Shown here: piece after piece, positions 45,174-53,731 of the stretch
Layout: every line of letters begins with the position of its first letter
Numbering within the stretch: position 1 is the first letter of the stretch
Assembly (NCBI GenBank): GCA_039915085.1
Contig: JBDSOC010000074.1
Span: forward strand, 1-64,000
Length of the DNA: 64,000 bases
DNA from: JACMLD01 sp039915085
GTDB lineage: Bacteria; Bacteroidota; Bacteroidia; Chitinophagales; Chitinophagaceae
Reading direction: 5' to 3'
Notes under the pieces: model-generated
Seen by the model: only the letters and a program-made list of their open reading frames with translations
What the model was told of the DNA's origin: nothing
The model's database searches: none
Made by a program: the position numbers and the translations under genes

Positions 45174-46820
45174 TCATTTGTTACTCATCATCATTTCTAT
45201 TAAGCGCTTATCCCTGTTGTAAATATCATCTCTTAAATTAAGCTGGCCTTTACGATCTACCCAGGCGGTGAAATATGTTATAAAAACCGGAACTTCTTTA
45301 CGCAGTGTTACATATTTTTCTTTACCTGTTTTCATAGCAGCTGTTATTTTATCGTCGGTCCATGAAGCCTCATTGCGTAATAAATAAGCCGCCAGTTTTT
45401 TGGGCTCGGCCAGCCTGATACAACCATGGCTGAAATCCCTTTTACTTTCTCTAAATAAAGTTTTAGCAGGTGTATCATGAAAATAAATACTGTAACTATT
45501 GGGAAATAAAAATTTAACCTGTCCCAATGAATTCCATGGACCAGGAATTTGCCGTACTCCGTTTCCCCATTTTTCCATGTGGTGCAGAACAAGATAGTTC
45601 TTGTTTTTTCGCATACCGGGCAGCACTTCTGTTTTATAAATACTGTTCGGTACATTCCAGTAAGGACTGAACACTATATACTTCAGGTGGCCCGAAAAGA
45701 TAACCGTTTTACTTGCAGATTTTCCAACTACCACCTTCATACTCCAGTTAAGTGTATCATTACTGTACGAATGCAATTTAAATTCAGGGATATTAACAGC
45801 GAGATATTCTCCGCTCACCGCCATCGGTAACCATCGGCTTCTTTCCATGTTTACCAAAATCTTTTCTATTTTATCGTGCAACGGCCTGTTTAATTCCCGA
45901 ATCATTGCCCGCCCGATAATACCATCTTCCTTAATTCCATAACGGTGCTGAAAATTTTTCACTGCTTCCTGTAAAGCAGTATCAAATAAAAAGGTTGAAT
46001 CAGGAATTACTAAATCGCCTGTCATCCAAAGCTTTTCCTTTATTTCTTTTATGACAAACGAAGAATCATGTAAACCATACGATTTTTTATCACTTACCAT
46101 TTGCGGCCAGTTTGCCCCCTTATCCATTTGCTGGTATTTCTCCAGAAAGCCTTTAAGCAGGTTATATTGCCGGTACACCGGCTCTCCCGTGTGGTTAAAT
46201 CCTTCAGGTGTTTTTAATAAGGAATCCAGCCATTGTTTATAGGATACCTTTTTTCTGGGTACATACCACTCTATCCTGGTTGTCGCATCTTTATCAAGTC
46301 CATCCCAAACCTTATGCGCAAAATAAAAGTAAAGCCCGGAAATCAATATTTCTGATTCAGTTTGTTGCCTTCGCTCTTGCGTATCAGTGTTTTCCATCAG
46401 GCTATCAAAGTTTTCCAGGTAAGGGACAGCCGCTGTAATTCCATCTGCAGGTAAATTCCTCACGCGCGAATAAAAATTACCTGCCTGTTCTATAAGTCCA
46501 TTATTATCATGCCAGGCAAATGAAAAATTCCGGTTCCTGTAAAAAAGTTCTACGTCTTTTCTATATGGGGCGAGCAAAGTATATTTTGAGAAAAAACCAT
46601 TTATCTCAATACTATCAAATTTCAGTACCGCCTGATCACTGAATTTTCCATTGAGTTCAATGGCCATTTTTGCAGCAGGTGTATTACCCGAATCCTGCTG
46701 CACCTTTTTAATGTCTGGTGATGGTGGATTTTTACATTGCCCGGCTGTTATTAAAAACATCAGTAAGACCCGTTTGGATGTCTTTACTATTTCACATCCA
46801 ATTTTATGATACATCGCCAT
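45174..46820 (-). CDS. Murein L,D-transpeptidase (YcbB-like)
   Basis: The chosen start is ATG 46820 (548 residues, MAMYHKIGC...), 22 bp after the upstream stop. The frame also opens at ATG 46940, inside the upstream gene. A hydrophobic segment (RVLLMFLITAGQC) gives a signal or anchor. It is followed by a scaffold domain, a peptidoglycan-binding-like repeat (LFDTALQEAVKNFQHRYGIKEDGIIG) and the YkuD catalytic domain. The catalytic motif SHGCIRLAEP has Cys about 467, and YSIYFHDTPAKTLF precedes it. It forms 3-3 crosslinks or attaches proteins to peptidoglycan. It is the last gene of a five-gene envelope operon. Confidence 0.9.
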   Translation of the reverse strand: MAMYHKIGCEIVKTSKRVLLMFLITAGQCKNPPSPDIKKVQQDSGNTPAAKMAIELNGKFSDQAVLKFDSIEINGFFSKYTLLAPYRKDVELFYRNRNFSFAWHDNNGLIEQAGNFYSRVRNLPADGITAAVPYLENFDSLMENTDTQERRQQTESEILISGLYFYFAHKVWDGLDKDATTRIEWYVPRKKVSYKQWLDSLLKTPEGFNHTGEPVYRQYNLLKGFLEKYQQMDKGANWPQMVSDKKSYGLHDSSFVIKEIKEKLWMTGDLVIPDSTFLFDTALQEAVKNFQHRYGIKEDGIIGRAMIRELNRPLHDKIEKILVNMERSRWLPMAVSGEYLAVNIPEFKLHSYSNDTLNWSMKVVVGKSASKTVIFSGHLKYIVFSPYWNVPNSIYKTEVLPGMRKNKNYLVLHHMEKWGNGVRQIPGPWNSLGQVKFLFPNSYSIYFHDTPAKTLFRESKRDFSHGCIRLAEPKKLAAYLLRNEASWTDDKITAAMKTGKEKYVTLRKEVPVFITYFTAWVDRKGQLNLRDDIYNRDKRLIEMMMSNK

Positions 46821-46842
46821 AGGTATTTTATTAAATGCAAGT

Positions 46843-47796
46843 TTATGGTTGTTGCATGTTAATAATAAAAGAATACCCGGCAACAAACCCTGAAAAATCC
46901 TGCTTAAGTCTATAAGATTTAATTTGCAGGAAATTTCCATACCTTCTTAATTGAAGGTAATGAAATAATGGTTTATAGGAAAGTGCTGCATCCACCGGCA
47001 TATTTGCTTTTACCGTTAATGGCTGGTGCAGGCCCCCACCGCCACCAATGACAAGAAAATTTTTTTTCTGATATTTAAAATGTTCAAAAGCGTGCGCGTG
47101 ACCAGTTATAAAAAGAACGCATTTTTTTGTAGTTAAAAAGGCAGGAAGAAATTGCTGTCTTACACCTGCAGACGGCTTTACAATATTACTGTTGGTAAAT
47201 ACGGGGTGGTGCGAAGTGACAATAATTCCTTTAATACCTGTATGGTTATTAAGTGAATCGACTGCCCTGCTATACCATTGCTGCTGTTGTTCAACTTCAT
47301 TTGGAGACAGCTTGCTGAAATTTGAATTTAAAAGTATAATTGCGATGGAATCAATTACTTCCAGGTAGCCAGTCCGGTGATGATCAGGAAAACGCCTGTT
47401 AAAATTTTTCTCTCCTCTTCTGTCTCTTACCATCACATCGTGATTGCCGAGCAGCCCATATACTTTCAGGCCCTGCTGTTTTGCACTGTCAATAAATTTA
47501 TCAATTTCGCGCCATTTCTTATTCTTATAAGCCAACGAAACAATATCGCCCAGCATAAACAAGGCTGATGGTTTATCATGCAGGATGGAAGAAAAAATCA
47601 TTGCCGTGGCCCGTATATTTTGTGTTGGCTTCAGGTAAATTTTTTCTACCCCAAGTGGTTGTTGTGTGTCACTCACAAAATCAATTGTGGTAGCTGAAAG
47701 AGAATCGGGTATTATTACCTGTGCTGTTATGTTTAAACAAAAAATACAAGTGCAAAAAATTGCAAAAAAGGGCTTTATGTATTTTGTAATTACCAT
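46843..47796 (-). CDS. Calcineurin-like metallophosphoesterase, exported
   Basis: A 317-residue protein starts at ATG 47796, overlapping the upstream barrel gene by 7 bp. A signal peptide (about 1-25, ending NITAQ) is followed by all five metallophosphoesterase blocks: DFVSDTQ (about 39-45), MLGDIVS (about 81-87), GLLGNHDVMV (about 113-122), VTSHHPVF (about 197-204) and FITGHAHAFEH (about 231-241). Both metal sites look complete. Its position between outer membrane barrels, a GDPD lipoprotein and an L,D-transpeptidase suggests a phosphate ester in the envelope, such as a lipid headgroup or polymer linkage, but the substrate cannot be read from sequence. Confidence 0.9.
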   Translation of the reverse strand: MVITKYIKPFFAIFCTCIFCLNITAQVIIPDSLSATTIDFVSDTQQPLGVEKIYLKPTQNIRATAMIFSSILHDKPSALFMLGDIVSLAYKNKKWREIDKFIDSAKQQGLKVYGLLGNHDVMVRDRRGEKNFNRRFPDHHRTGYLEVIDSIAIILLNSNFSKLSPNEVEQQQQWYSRAVDSLNNHTGIKGIIVTSHHPVFTNSNIVKPSAGVRQQFLPAFLTTKKCVLFITGHAHAFEHFKYQKKNFLVIGGGGGLHQPLTVKANMPVDAALSYKPLFHYLQLRRYGNFLQIKSYRLKQDFSGFVAGYSFIINMQQP

Positions 47797-48431
47797 TCAA
47801 GAAATTTCCATACCAGCAGTAGTTGGGCAGAAACGCCATAATCTTTTGTCTGCGTAACATCTGTCCATTTCAGCTCTGCGCCAATGCCAAGTTTGGGTGA
47901 AATGGGTTGTATATAATTTACGGAGGCATTTACACCAAGACTTAAAGAATGAGATGCCACACTTCCTTTGTAATCAAGATCGGTGGTCATAAAATAAGCG
48001 CCGATGCCAGCGAAAATATTTATTCTTTTGGTAATGGCCATAGACCACACAAAAAGCATTGGAATACCAGTCAGCTTTACCTTTCCGGATGAGCTGCCGC
48101 TTTGAACCGTATATGTATAAAAATTTACATACCCTGATTCTATACCAAAACGAAGGCGGTGATCCGGATGCCACATAATCCTGGCTGTGCCTGTTGGATG
48201 TGAACGGCTTACTGAGGTATTGGCGGCGATACCGGGAGAACCAACAGACCCAACATAAGACAACCATCCGCCCCCTGCATACAATATAAAAGCATACTGT
48301 CCTTTTTGCTGGACATTTACTTCTATTGAATCTTTTGCTTTTACGATGGTTGTATCCTGCGCGTGCATTTGACCGTTATGGAGTAACAGGCAGAGTAACA
48401 GCAGCGTTGTAAGAAATTTAATGTTGTACAT
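47790..48431 (-). CDS. Outer membrane beta-barrel protein (about 20 kDa)
   Basis: A 213-residue protein starts at ATG 48431, overlapping the GDPD gene by 14 bp and the metallophosphoesterase gene by 7 bp. The signal peptide ends near HNGQMHAQ. The mature part has about eight alternating amphipathic strands (YAFILYAGGGWLSYVGS, LRFGIESGYVNFYTYTV, INIFAGIGAYFMTTDLDY, SHSLSLGVNASVNYIQP, AQLLLVWKF). This is consistent with an eight-stranded OmpA/OmpW-size barrel. No enzyme motif is visible. Translational coupling on both sides suggests a fixed partnership with the neighbouring enzymes. Confidence 0.75.
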   Translation of the reverse strand: MYNIKFLTTLLLLCLLLHNGQMHAQDTTIVKAKDSIEVNVQQKGQYAFILYAGGGWLSYVGSVGSPGIAANTSVSRSHPTGTARIMWHPDHRLRFGIESGYVNFYTYTVQSGSSSGKVKLTGIPMLFVWSMAITKRINIFAGIGAYFMTTDLDYKGSVASHSLSLGVNASVNYIQPISPKLGIGAELKWTDVTQTKDYGVSAQLLLVWKFLEW

Positions 48432-49692
48432 AATAATAATAAGCTACTGCTGAAGGATAATTAGATAAAATGGCATCAAAATTCCCGTCGCGCAGATACT
48501 GCTGAATAAAATCCGGCACATCAAGTGTCCATACAAATGCCAGTTTTCCTGCAGCGTGTACGGTTGCTACGTCTTCATTTTGTGTGCCCAGTGTAAAGCG
48601 GGGTGCCCATATATCTGCATTGGTCCTGGTTACATCATCCAGGCTTAGTTCGCACAAATTGGGCGTTGCGGCAAAATCGGGCAACGCCAGAAATTCATCT
48701 ATGGCAGCGGTGGTGGGAAGCCCGATAACAATTTGTAAAGTTCTTCCCGCGGCGGCTGCTTTCACCAGGTATTCCTTCTGTATATCCCGCATTATTTGCA
48801 ATGATCCCCCGGTATATTTTGTATCAAGCCACACAAAATGCAGGTCAGTCTGGTAAACCACTGCGTCCAGGGCCTGGCGCAGCGTAGGAATTTTTTCTCC
48901 GTGAATCAACCGCACAAAAGTGGAGAGCTGATCAAATGAATAATTTTCTATCGGTCCTAACAGCCCGCTTTTTTGTGTCTCCCGCAAATTTATATTGTTG
49001 TCGTGGTATAAAATGGGTATACCGTCGCTGGTTAAACGAACATCAATTTCAATTCCGGTAGAGCCAAATTCAGGTGTCTTTCTTATCATCTCCACTGAAT
49101 TTTCTGAAACCGGCAGCAAGTCAGAAGTTCGTCCACCGGAACGGTGCGCTATAATCTGGAAATATCCCCGGTTGTATAATTTTCGTTGATAGGTAAGACT
49201 AATGGGCGATCCCGGAACAGTTTGTCCGTTTCCAAAAACACCACTTATAATAATAGCGCCTTGCGTTACTGCACCATTGGCCGCTACCAGGTCGGCTCCC
49301 TGTTGTGCTTTTACGGTAAGCCGCACTATTCCCGTTTCCACACCGGCCATTTTTCTCCAGTAACCATTTAAAAGAATATCGCCATTTAATTTTTTCCCTT
49401 CACAAATAAGATAAGAGATATCTTTTTCGCAAAATACAGACAGGTGCCAGAGTGTATCTGTACCGGTAATGACATAATTCCACTTTACAGCAACAGTATC
49501 ACCAAAAGTTCCATTTGCATCTGCCAGGCTGTAAACACCCTCCATGGCAGTTCTTGACTGGGTAGAAAGCAGCAGTTTGCCCGCCGATGCAAATGCATCC
49601 CAGTTATTATAATCCGGAACAGGTGCCTGGTAATCTTTCCTGCACGAAAAGACAAACAACACGGCGATTGATATGATAAAAACTTTTCTCAT
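48418..49692 (-). CDS. Glycerophosphodiester phosphodiesterase (GDPD) family lipoprotein
   Basis: A 424-residue protein starts at ATG 49692 (ATGA overlap with the preceding gene). The lipobox FVFSC puts the lipidated Cys at 17. Residues about 25-170 form a beta-rich domain that I do not recognise. The GDPD TIM barrel then has IIAHRSGGR (His 183), ENSVEMIRKT, GIEIDVRLTSDG (Glu 215, Asp 217) and ILYHDNNI (His 230). All catalytic positions of the family are present. These enzymes release alcohols from glycerophosphodiesters, in this case probably at the inner leaflet of the outer membrane. It is second in the five-gene operon. Confidence 0.9.
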   Translation of the reverse strand: MRKVFIISIAVLFVFSCRKDYQAPVPDYNNWDAFASAGKLLLSTQSRTAMEGVYSLADANGTFGDTVAVKWNYVITGTDTLWHLSVFCEKDISYLICEGKKLNGDILLNGYWRKMAGVETGIVRLTVKAQQGADLVAANGAVTQGAIIISGVFGNGQTVPGSPISLTYQRKLYNRGYFQIIAHRSGGRTSDLLPVSENSVEMIRKTPEFGSTGIEIDVRLTSDGIPILYHDNNINLRETQKSGLLGPIENYSFDQLSTFVRLIHGEKIPTLRQALDAVVYQTDLHFVWLDTKYTGGSLQIMRDIQKEYLVKAAAAGRTLQIVIGLPTTAAIDEFLALPDFAATPNLCELSLDDVTRTNADIWAPRFTLGTQNEDVATVHAAGKLAFVWTLDVPDFIQQYLRDGNFDAILSNYPSAVAYYYYVQH

Positions 49693-50423
49693 AAAATAAA
49701 TCCAACAGTTACCTGCGGATAAAAAACTTTACGGTTTACACGATAAAATAAGGACCATGTTTGCCAGTAGAAATAATTATTAATACCAGATAATGCAAGA
49801 CTTAAATGTTTGTGGTGATAAAAAGGTTGTTCAATAGCAATTGTAAAAGTCTCGCCATTGTAAAAAATCTTGCCCTCTGATGTTTTCTCTTTACCATTAT
49901 AAGCCGTGTAACCAAGATTTACAGATGACTGTGCCCTGAGTGTAATTAAAAGGTTTCTTTTTGTTTTGTAACCAAGAGATATATTGGGATAGGTAAGCCA
50001 TCCTGAACCCCTGCTGTCAAATCCTTCTACAGTAAGAAAACCAAACCAGTAACCAATATCATTCCCGGCAGAGAAAAATAATTTATCAGACAATGGCACT
50101 ATATAATGCAGCCCGGCGACAAACTGATTTTGAAGTACCTGGGCATTTATTCTGCCTTCTGCAATAAAAAGGTTGGTAATCCGGCGCAATACACGAAAGT
50201 CGATTGCAGGTACGCGAAGACGCGTTTCTTCAGTGATGTCTTCCGGTGTAGTTAAGAGTGTAAACCCGATGGATGAGCGCCATTTTTCATTGTACATGGG
50301 ATAAGGAAAAATAATGGCCGCATGTTTCGATTCCGGCAATGAATCCTGCGCATGCAAAGCAGAAAAAAAGCTGACCTCAAACATTGACATGAAGACCAGC
50401 ATAATAGTAAACTTGCGCAGCAT
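49689..50423 (-). CDS. Outer membrane beta-barrel protein, unknown family
   Basis: A 244-residue protein starts at ATG 50423 with a signal peptide ending near ALHAQ. The mature part alternates amphipathic strands and turns (WRSSIGFTLLTTPED, NQFVAGLHYIVPLSDKLFFSAGNDIGYWFGF, NLLITLRAQSSVNLGYTAYNG, HLSLALSGINNYFYWQTWSLFYRV). It ends in VGFIL, a plausible terminal barrel strand. No named family is recognised. It is the first gene of the five-gene operon and overlaps the GDPD gene by 4 bp. Confidence 0.7.
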   Translation of the reverse strand: MLRKFTIMLVFMSMFEVSFFSALHAQDSLPESKHAAIIFPYPMYNEKWRSSIGFTLLTTPEDITEETRLRVPAIDFRVLRRITNLFIAEGRINAQVLQNQFVAGLHYIVPLSDKLFFSAGNDIGYWFGFLTVEGFDSRGSGWLTYPNISLGYKTKRNLLITLRAQSSVNLGYTAYNGKEKTSEGKIFYNGETFTIAIEQPFYHHKHLSLALSGINNYFYWQTWSLFYRVNRKVFYPQVTVGFIL

Positions 50424-50536
50424 AAATTAAAGTGGGGTTTGTACATGGGTTAACAGTAACCAATCCAGCATAGTAAATATATATCAATTATGTAGCCAAA
50501 ATTAATGTTGTGCCGGTTCCCCGCCGGATGACCAAA

Positions 50537-50579
50537 ATTATACAAGCCTGTAGCAACCATTGCTACAGGCTTGTATAAT
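50537..50579 (-). terminator. Perfect 20-bp inverted repeat, probable terminator of the SRPBCC gene
   Basis: Two exactly complementary 20-bp arms (50537-50556 and 50560-50579) flank a 3-nt loop. On the minus strand the hairpin is followed by TTTT. It stands about 100 bp after the SRPBCC stop and 114 bp before the start of the five-gene operon, so it would insulate the operon from read-through. Confidence 0.65.
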
Positions 50580-50676
50580 CAGGAGATGCAACCATCCGGT
50601 TCTTTTGTTATTTCCTTTTTGGCAAATAAGTCGTTACCGCAACGGTTTATTTTATAAATCATCTGTTTAAAAATTG

Positions 50677-51105
50677 TTACTTGCCGGCTTCTGTATACTT
50701 TTTAAAATTATCCAGGATACTCTGCCAGCCCGACCGTTGCATTTCTATAGAATTGGTGTCTTCTGCTTCAAAACTTTCCACTACTTCAGTCGTATTGCTT
50801 TTACCTGTAAAATTTACTTTTACTTTTCTGCCATCACCTATTGTATAGGCTATATATTCATTGTTTCTCACGTCATCATAAACACCTGCAAAATCAAAGC
50901 TCATACTTCCATCTTTTGCTTCCATTCTTGCCACAAAACTGCCACCCACCCTTACATCATTTTGTACACTTGGCGTATGCCAGTCGTCAGAAGCATTGTT
51001 CCATTTTGTAATGTGCTCAGGTTTTGTCCAGTATTCCCAAACTTTTGCTACGGGCGCGTTAATAGTATTCTGTACTGTAATAACTGTTTTTTCTTTCGTT
51101 TTCAT
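50677..51105 (-). CDS. SRPBCC / AHSA1-family START-like domain protein
   Basis: A 142-residue cytoplasmic protein starts at ATG 51105. It shows the AHSA1-like pattern: VITVQNTINAPVAKVWEYWTKPEHITKWNNASDDWHTP at the start, then VGGSFVARMEAKDGSMSFDFAGVYDDV and VVESFEAEDTNSIEMQRSGWQSILDNFKKY at the end, which forms the long C-terminal helix of the helix-grip fold. The cavity of such proteins binds small hydrophobic ligands. They occur widely, often with unknown function. It appears monocistronic. Confidence 0.88.
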   Translation of the reverse strand: MKTKEKTVITVQNTINAPVAKVWEYWTKPEHITKWNNASDDWHTPSVQNDVRVGGSFVARMEAKDGSMSFDFAGVYDDVRNNEYIAYTIGDGRKVKVNFTGKSNTTEVVESFEAEDTNSIEMQRSGWQSILDNFKKYTEAGK

Positions 51106-51379
51106 ATTGTTTACGTTTTATAATTATTGCGTATCGTTTTACAATACAAATTTCCTGAAATTTTTTAGAATAAACGCAGGGTGGTAACGACAATCAGGAG
51201 GCGGATTGCGACATTTTCATAAAACAGCCCGGGGACCAGGGGTTTTCTGTTGAAACACCCGCATTATAAACGGGCAAATCATTTCCTTATACGGTTTACA
51301 ACGCAATTAACTCATTTCACACAGTTCTGTTTTTTCTGCAGGGTGCCATACTGCAATTTTGCCATCCAAATCAAAATAA

Positions 51380-51793
51380 ATGTACACGAAAAAAATCTTT
51401 ACACAGTACGGTCAGCATATACTCAACTTATTTTCATCGGAGCAGGTGAACCAATTTATCAGGCGGGTAATTTACATGGGATCGCTTTTGTCTTTAAGCG
51501 TTTATGCATGGGTGAGGTTAATGTTTCATGATTTCCCTTTTGAAATAGTGGAAGAAACTGGTTTAATACTGCGGACATTGCTTGCAGGCTGGATCATGGC
51601 CGCGGTATGTATCGGGGGATTTCAACTGATATTATTTGTTGCAGATAATTATGCTCAGCTAAGTAAGAGGTGCCTGGCATTTACCGGCACCCTGTTTAAT
51701 TCTATGAGAAAGTCTGTAAGTATACGCACTGAAAGCAATGCCACCAGTAAGAGGGTAACCATTGAATCGCCGGAAATGATAATGAGATTCTGA
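51380..51793 (+). CDS. Hypothetical protein with two membrane segments
   Basis: ATG 51380 opens a 137-residue frame. Two hydrophobic segments are visible (about 30-49, VIYMGSLLSLSVYAWVRLMF, and about 65-88, TLLAGWIMAAVCIGGFQLIL), with a basic, Ser/Thr-rich C-terminal tail that should be cytoplasmic. I do not recognise a family. Length, lack of a competing frame on the other strand and membrane-protein character support it as a gene, though there is no operon or homology evidence. A shorter overlapping frame at 51250-51531 is unlikely. Confidence 0.5.
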   Translation: MYTKKIFTQYGQHILNLFSSEQVNQFIRRVIYMGSLLSLSVYAWVRLMFHDFPFEIVEETGLILRTLLAGWIMAAVCIGGFQLILFVADNYAQLSKRCLAFTGTLFNSMRKSVSIRTESNATSKRVTIESPEMIMRF

Positions 51794-51845
51794 CAACCCG
51801 GTGCAGATCAAATTGTATGAATTAAATAATATAAGAAATGCCTTG

Positions 51846-52649
51846 TTAAAAATGATGCACCAATCCTAGCCCCAGTGCACCATCCTGGTACACAGGCATT
51901 ACTACCGTGCTCACGTCTTTATCCTTAAATAATTTTCTTTTGATAACAGGATAAATCCAGTAAGCCATTTTGGTAGATATGATGCCGATTCCGGCCCCTG
52001 CCGCTACATCACTCAACCAGTGTTTATTATTGTACATCCTGAGAAAACCAGTACCGGCTGCTGCAGCATAACCTGCAACGCCATACCATGGAGAAACATC
52101 TTTATATTCCTGCCGCATAAATTCAGCAGAAGCAAAGGCGCATGCAGTATGACCAGAAGGAAAGGATAGCCTGTTGCTCCCGTCTGGCCTGTTTTCGGCG
52201 GCCATCGATTTTACGGGAAACACAATGGCTGACTGTATCAGTTCAGACATGGCATATAATATGGTTCTGTCCCGAAAGTTGTGCTTCCCTTTAATACCCA
52301 TAGCGTTTAAACCATATACCGCCAGGGCGGGAGAATAAAGCAGGAAATTGTCAATATGCATTGGTTTTTTGTCTGAGCGTTCCGTGTAAAGTTCTTCTTT
52401 CACTTTATGATTGAGGCCCTGCAGCCCGTCATTGTGAAGCGTGGTAACGCCATAAACAACCATAACAGCGGGTACAATAAACTGCTTGTAGGGAAAAATT
52501 CTTTTTTGCGGAGGCGTGTTCCACCTGATGGTGGATGATGCGTTGGTAGCACCATTGGTAACAGAAGCTGTATCAGTGTATTGGGCAAAACCAGGCATGG
52601 CCGGTATCAATAAAAGACCCATAAAACAAAGGGAAATTGTTTTTTTCAT
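51846..52649 (-). CDS. PAP2-superfamily phosphatase, exported or membrane-bound
   Basis: A 267-residue protein starts at ATG 52649 with a signal peptide ending near MPGFAQ. The three phosphatase signature blocks are intact: KSMAAENRP (K-x6-R-P, about 147-155), SFPSGHT (about 162-168) and RMYNNKHWLSD (R-x5-H-x3-D, about 204-214). The membrane helices between them are short, as in many Bacteroidota PAP2 proteins. It dephosphorylates lipid phosphates such as undecaprenyl pyrophosphate, phosphatidic acid or lipid A phosphates. It lies downstream of the LytS/LytTR pair after a 365-bp gap. Confidence 0.9.
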   Translation of the reverse strand: MKKTISLCFMGLLLIPAMPGFAQYTDTASVTNGATNASSTIRWNTPPQKRIFPYKQFIVPAVMVVYGVTTLHNDGLQGLNHKVKEELYTERSDKKPMHIDNFLLYSPALAVYGLNAMGIKGKHNFRDRTILYAMSELIQSAIVFPVKSMAAENRPDGSNRLSFPSGHTACAFASAEFMRQEYKDVSPWYGVAGYAAAAGTGFLRMYNNKHWLSDVAAGAGIGIISTKMAYWIYPVIKRKLFKDKDVSTVVMPVYQDGALGLGLVHHF

Positions 52650-53014
52650 GCAGCGCTAAAAAGTTGAAATATTGATGAGGAAATTCAGGATGCAAACAAA
52701 TTTTATTCAATAAAATTGTCCAGTAAAAAACCATTAACTTTCTTTTGGGATAATTGGTATCACAACCCCGGCCTAAGTTCCAACGCACTCAAAATCAATC
52801 TTATTTCTCCCTTAGATTCAAAAAATAGCCAGCACATGTTTCATGGAATTTTCTTAGTGCCGCATCGTGGTTAATAAACGGGTTCTACAGGAAATAGTTC
52901 ATCGCTCCGCAATTAAACTTTCATAAAATTGACGCTGCTCAAATATAATTATGGTTGTGCATAGTGCAGGTAAGAAAATGCTATGTTTATAGCAATCACT
53001 AAAGCGGTTTTTAA
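52650..53014. other. Intergenic region between PAP2 and the LytTR regulator
   Basis: About 365 bp without a supported frame. A minus-strand TATATTTG occurs at 52947-52940 (-7 type), but there is no TTG at 19-22 bp and it is nearly 300 bp from the PAP2 start. No strong terminator hairpin is seen behind the regulator gene. Confidence 0.4.
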
Positions 53015-53731
53015 CTATACGCCGGAAGGTTTTCCTGCTATAAAACCCATTACCCTTTCTTTATAAACCAAGCCGATGGGCAGCATGGATTTGCCCATAT
53101 CTACGGAGTTTCCAAAAACGCTTTTAATGTGCCCAAAGGCTACGATATATGATTTGTGAATACGAATGAATTTGCCGGAAGGCAGAATATTTTCCATTTC
53201 TCCCATGGTCTGGTGGGTAATGATGACATGTTCAGTGGTATGAATTTTAAGGTAATCTTTCATACCTTCTATATAAATAATATCTGCAAAACTGATCCTG
53301 AAAAATCTACTGTTTGATCGTATAAATATATGCTCCCTGTAAAATGGTTGGGTGTCACTTCCTGGTGTTTTAAAAATTTTGCCGTCTATTATCTTGTCAA
53401 TTGTTTTGGAAAATCTTTCAAAAGAAACGGGTTTCAGCAAATAGTCAATTACATTGAATTCATAGCTTTCCAGTGCATATTCAGGGTAAGCTGTTGTAAA
53501 TACTACCAGCGGAGGGTTGGACAGGGAGCGAAGAAAATTAAGCCCTGTCATGCCCGGCAATTGTATGTCCAGGAATATTACATCTACTTCTTCTTTTTCA
53601 AGTGCTTCTTTTGCATCCGGCGCATTACGGTAAGACCCCACCAGCGTAAACCTGTCCGCCACTTGCTGCAAATGACTTTTTATGACATCCTGCGCCAGCC
53701 TTTCATCTTCTATAATGATACATCTTATCAA
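53015..53731 (-). CDS. LytTR-family DNA-binding response regulator
   Basis: A 238-residue protein. The start is TTG 53731, overlapping the kinase stop as TTGA. No ATG or GTG is available before residue 60, an in-frame stop lies just upstream, and the receiver begins correctly with IRCIIIEDERLAQ. The receiver domain (1-120) has the acidic pocket at about 8-9, phospho-acceptor Asp 55 in VDVIFLDIQLPG, Thr/Ser in VVFTTAYPEYALES and Lys in YLLKPVSFERF. The LytTR domain (about 132-235) includes FIRSNSRFFRISFADIIYIEGMKDYLKI and GKFIRIHKSYIVAF. It responds to the kinase encoded directly upstream. Target genes are unknown. Confidence 0.92.
   Translation of the reverse strand: MIRCIIIEDERLAQDVIKSHLQQVADRFTLVGSYRNAPDAKEALEKEEVDVIFLDIQLPGMTGLNFLRSLSNPPLVVFTTAYPEYALESYEFNVIDYLLKPVSFERFSKTIDKIIDGKIFKTPGSDTQPFYREHIFIRSNSRFFRISFADIIYIEGMKDYLKIHTTEHVIITHQTMGEMENILPSGKFIRIHKSYIVAFGHIKSVFGNSVDMGKSMLPIGLVYKERVMGFIAGKPSGV

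Noticed and set aside
45174..46940. Longer L,D-transpeptidase start at ATG 46940
   Set aside because: It would overlap the upstream phosphoesterase by nearly 100 bp and put a second hydrophobic stretch before the expected signal; ATG 46820 follows the upstream stop by 22 bp.
50674..51123. Plus-strand 149-codon frame
   Set aside because: It is the antisense shadow of the SRPBCC gene, with a Cys/Phe-rich implausible product.
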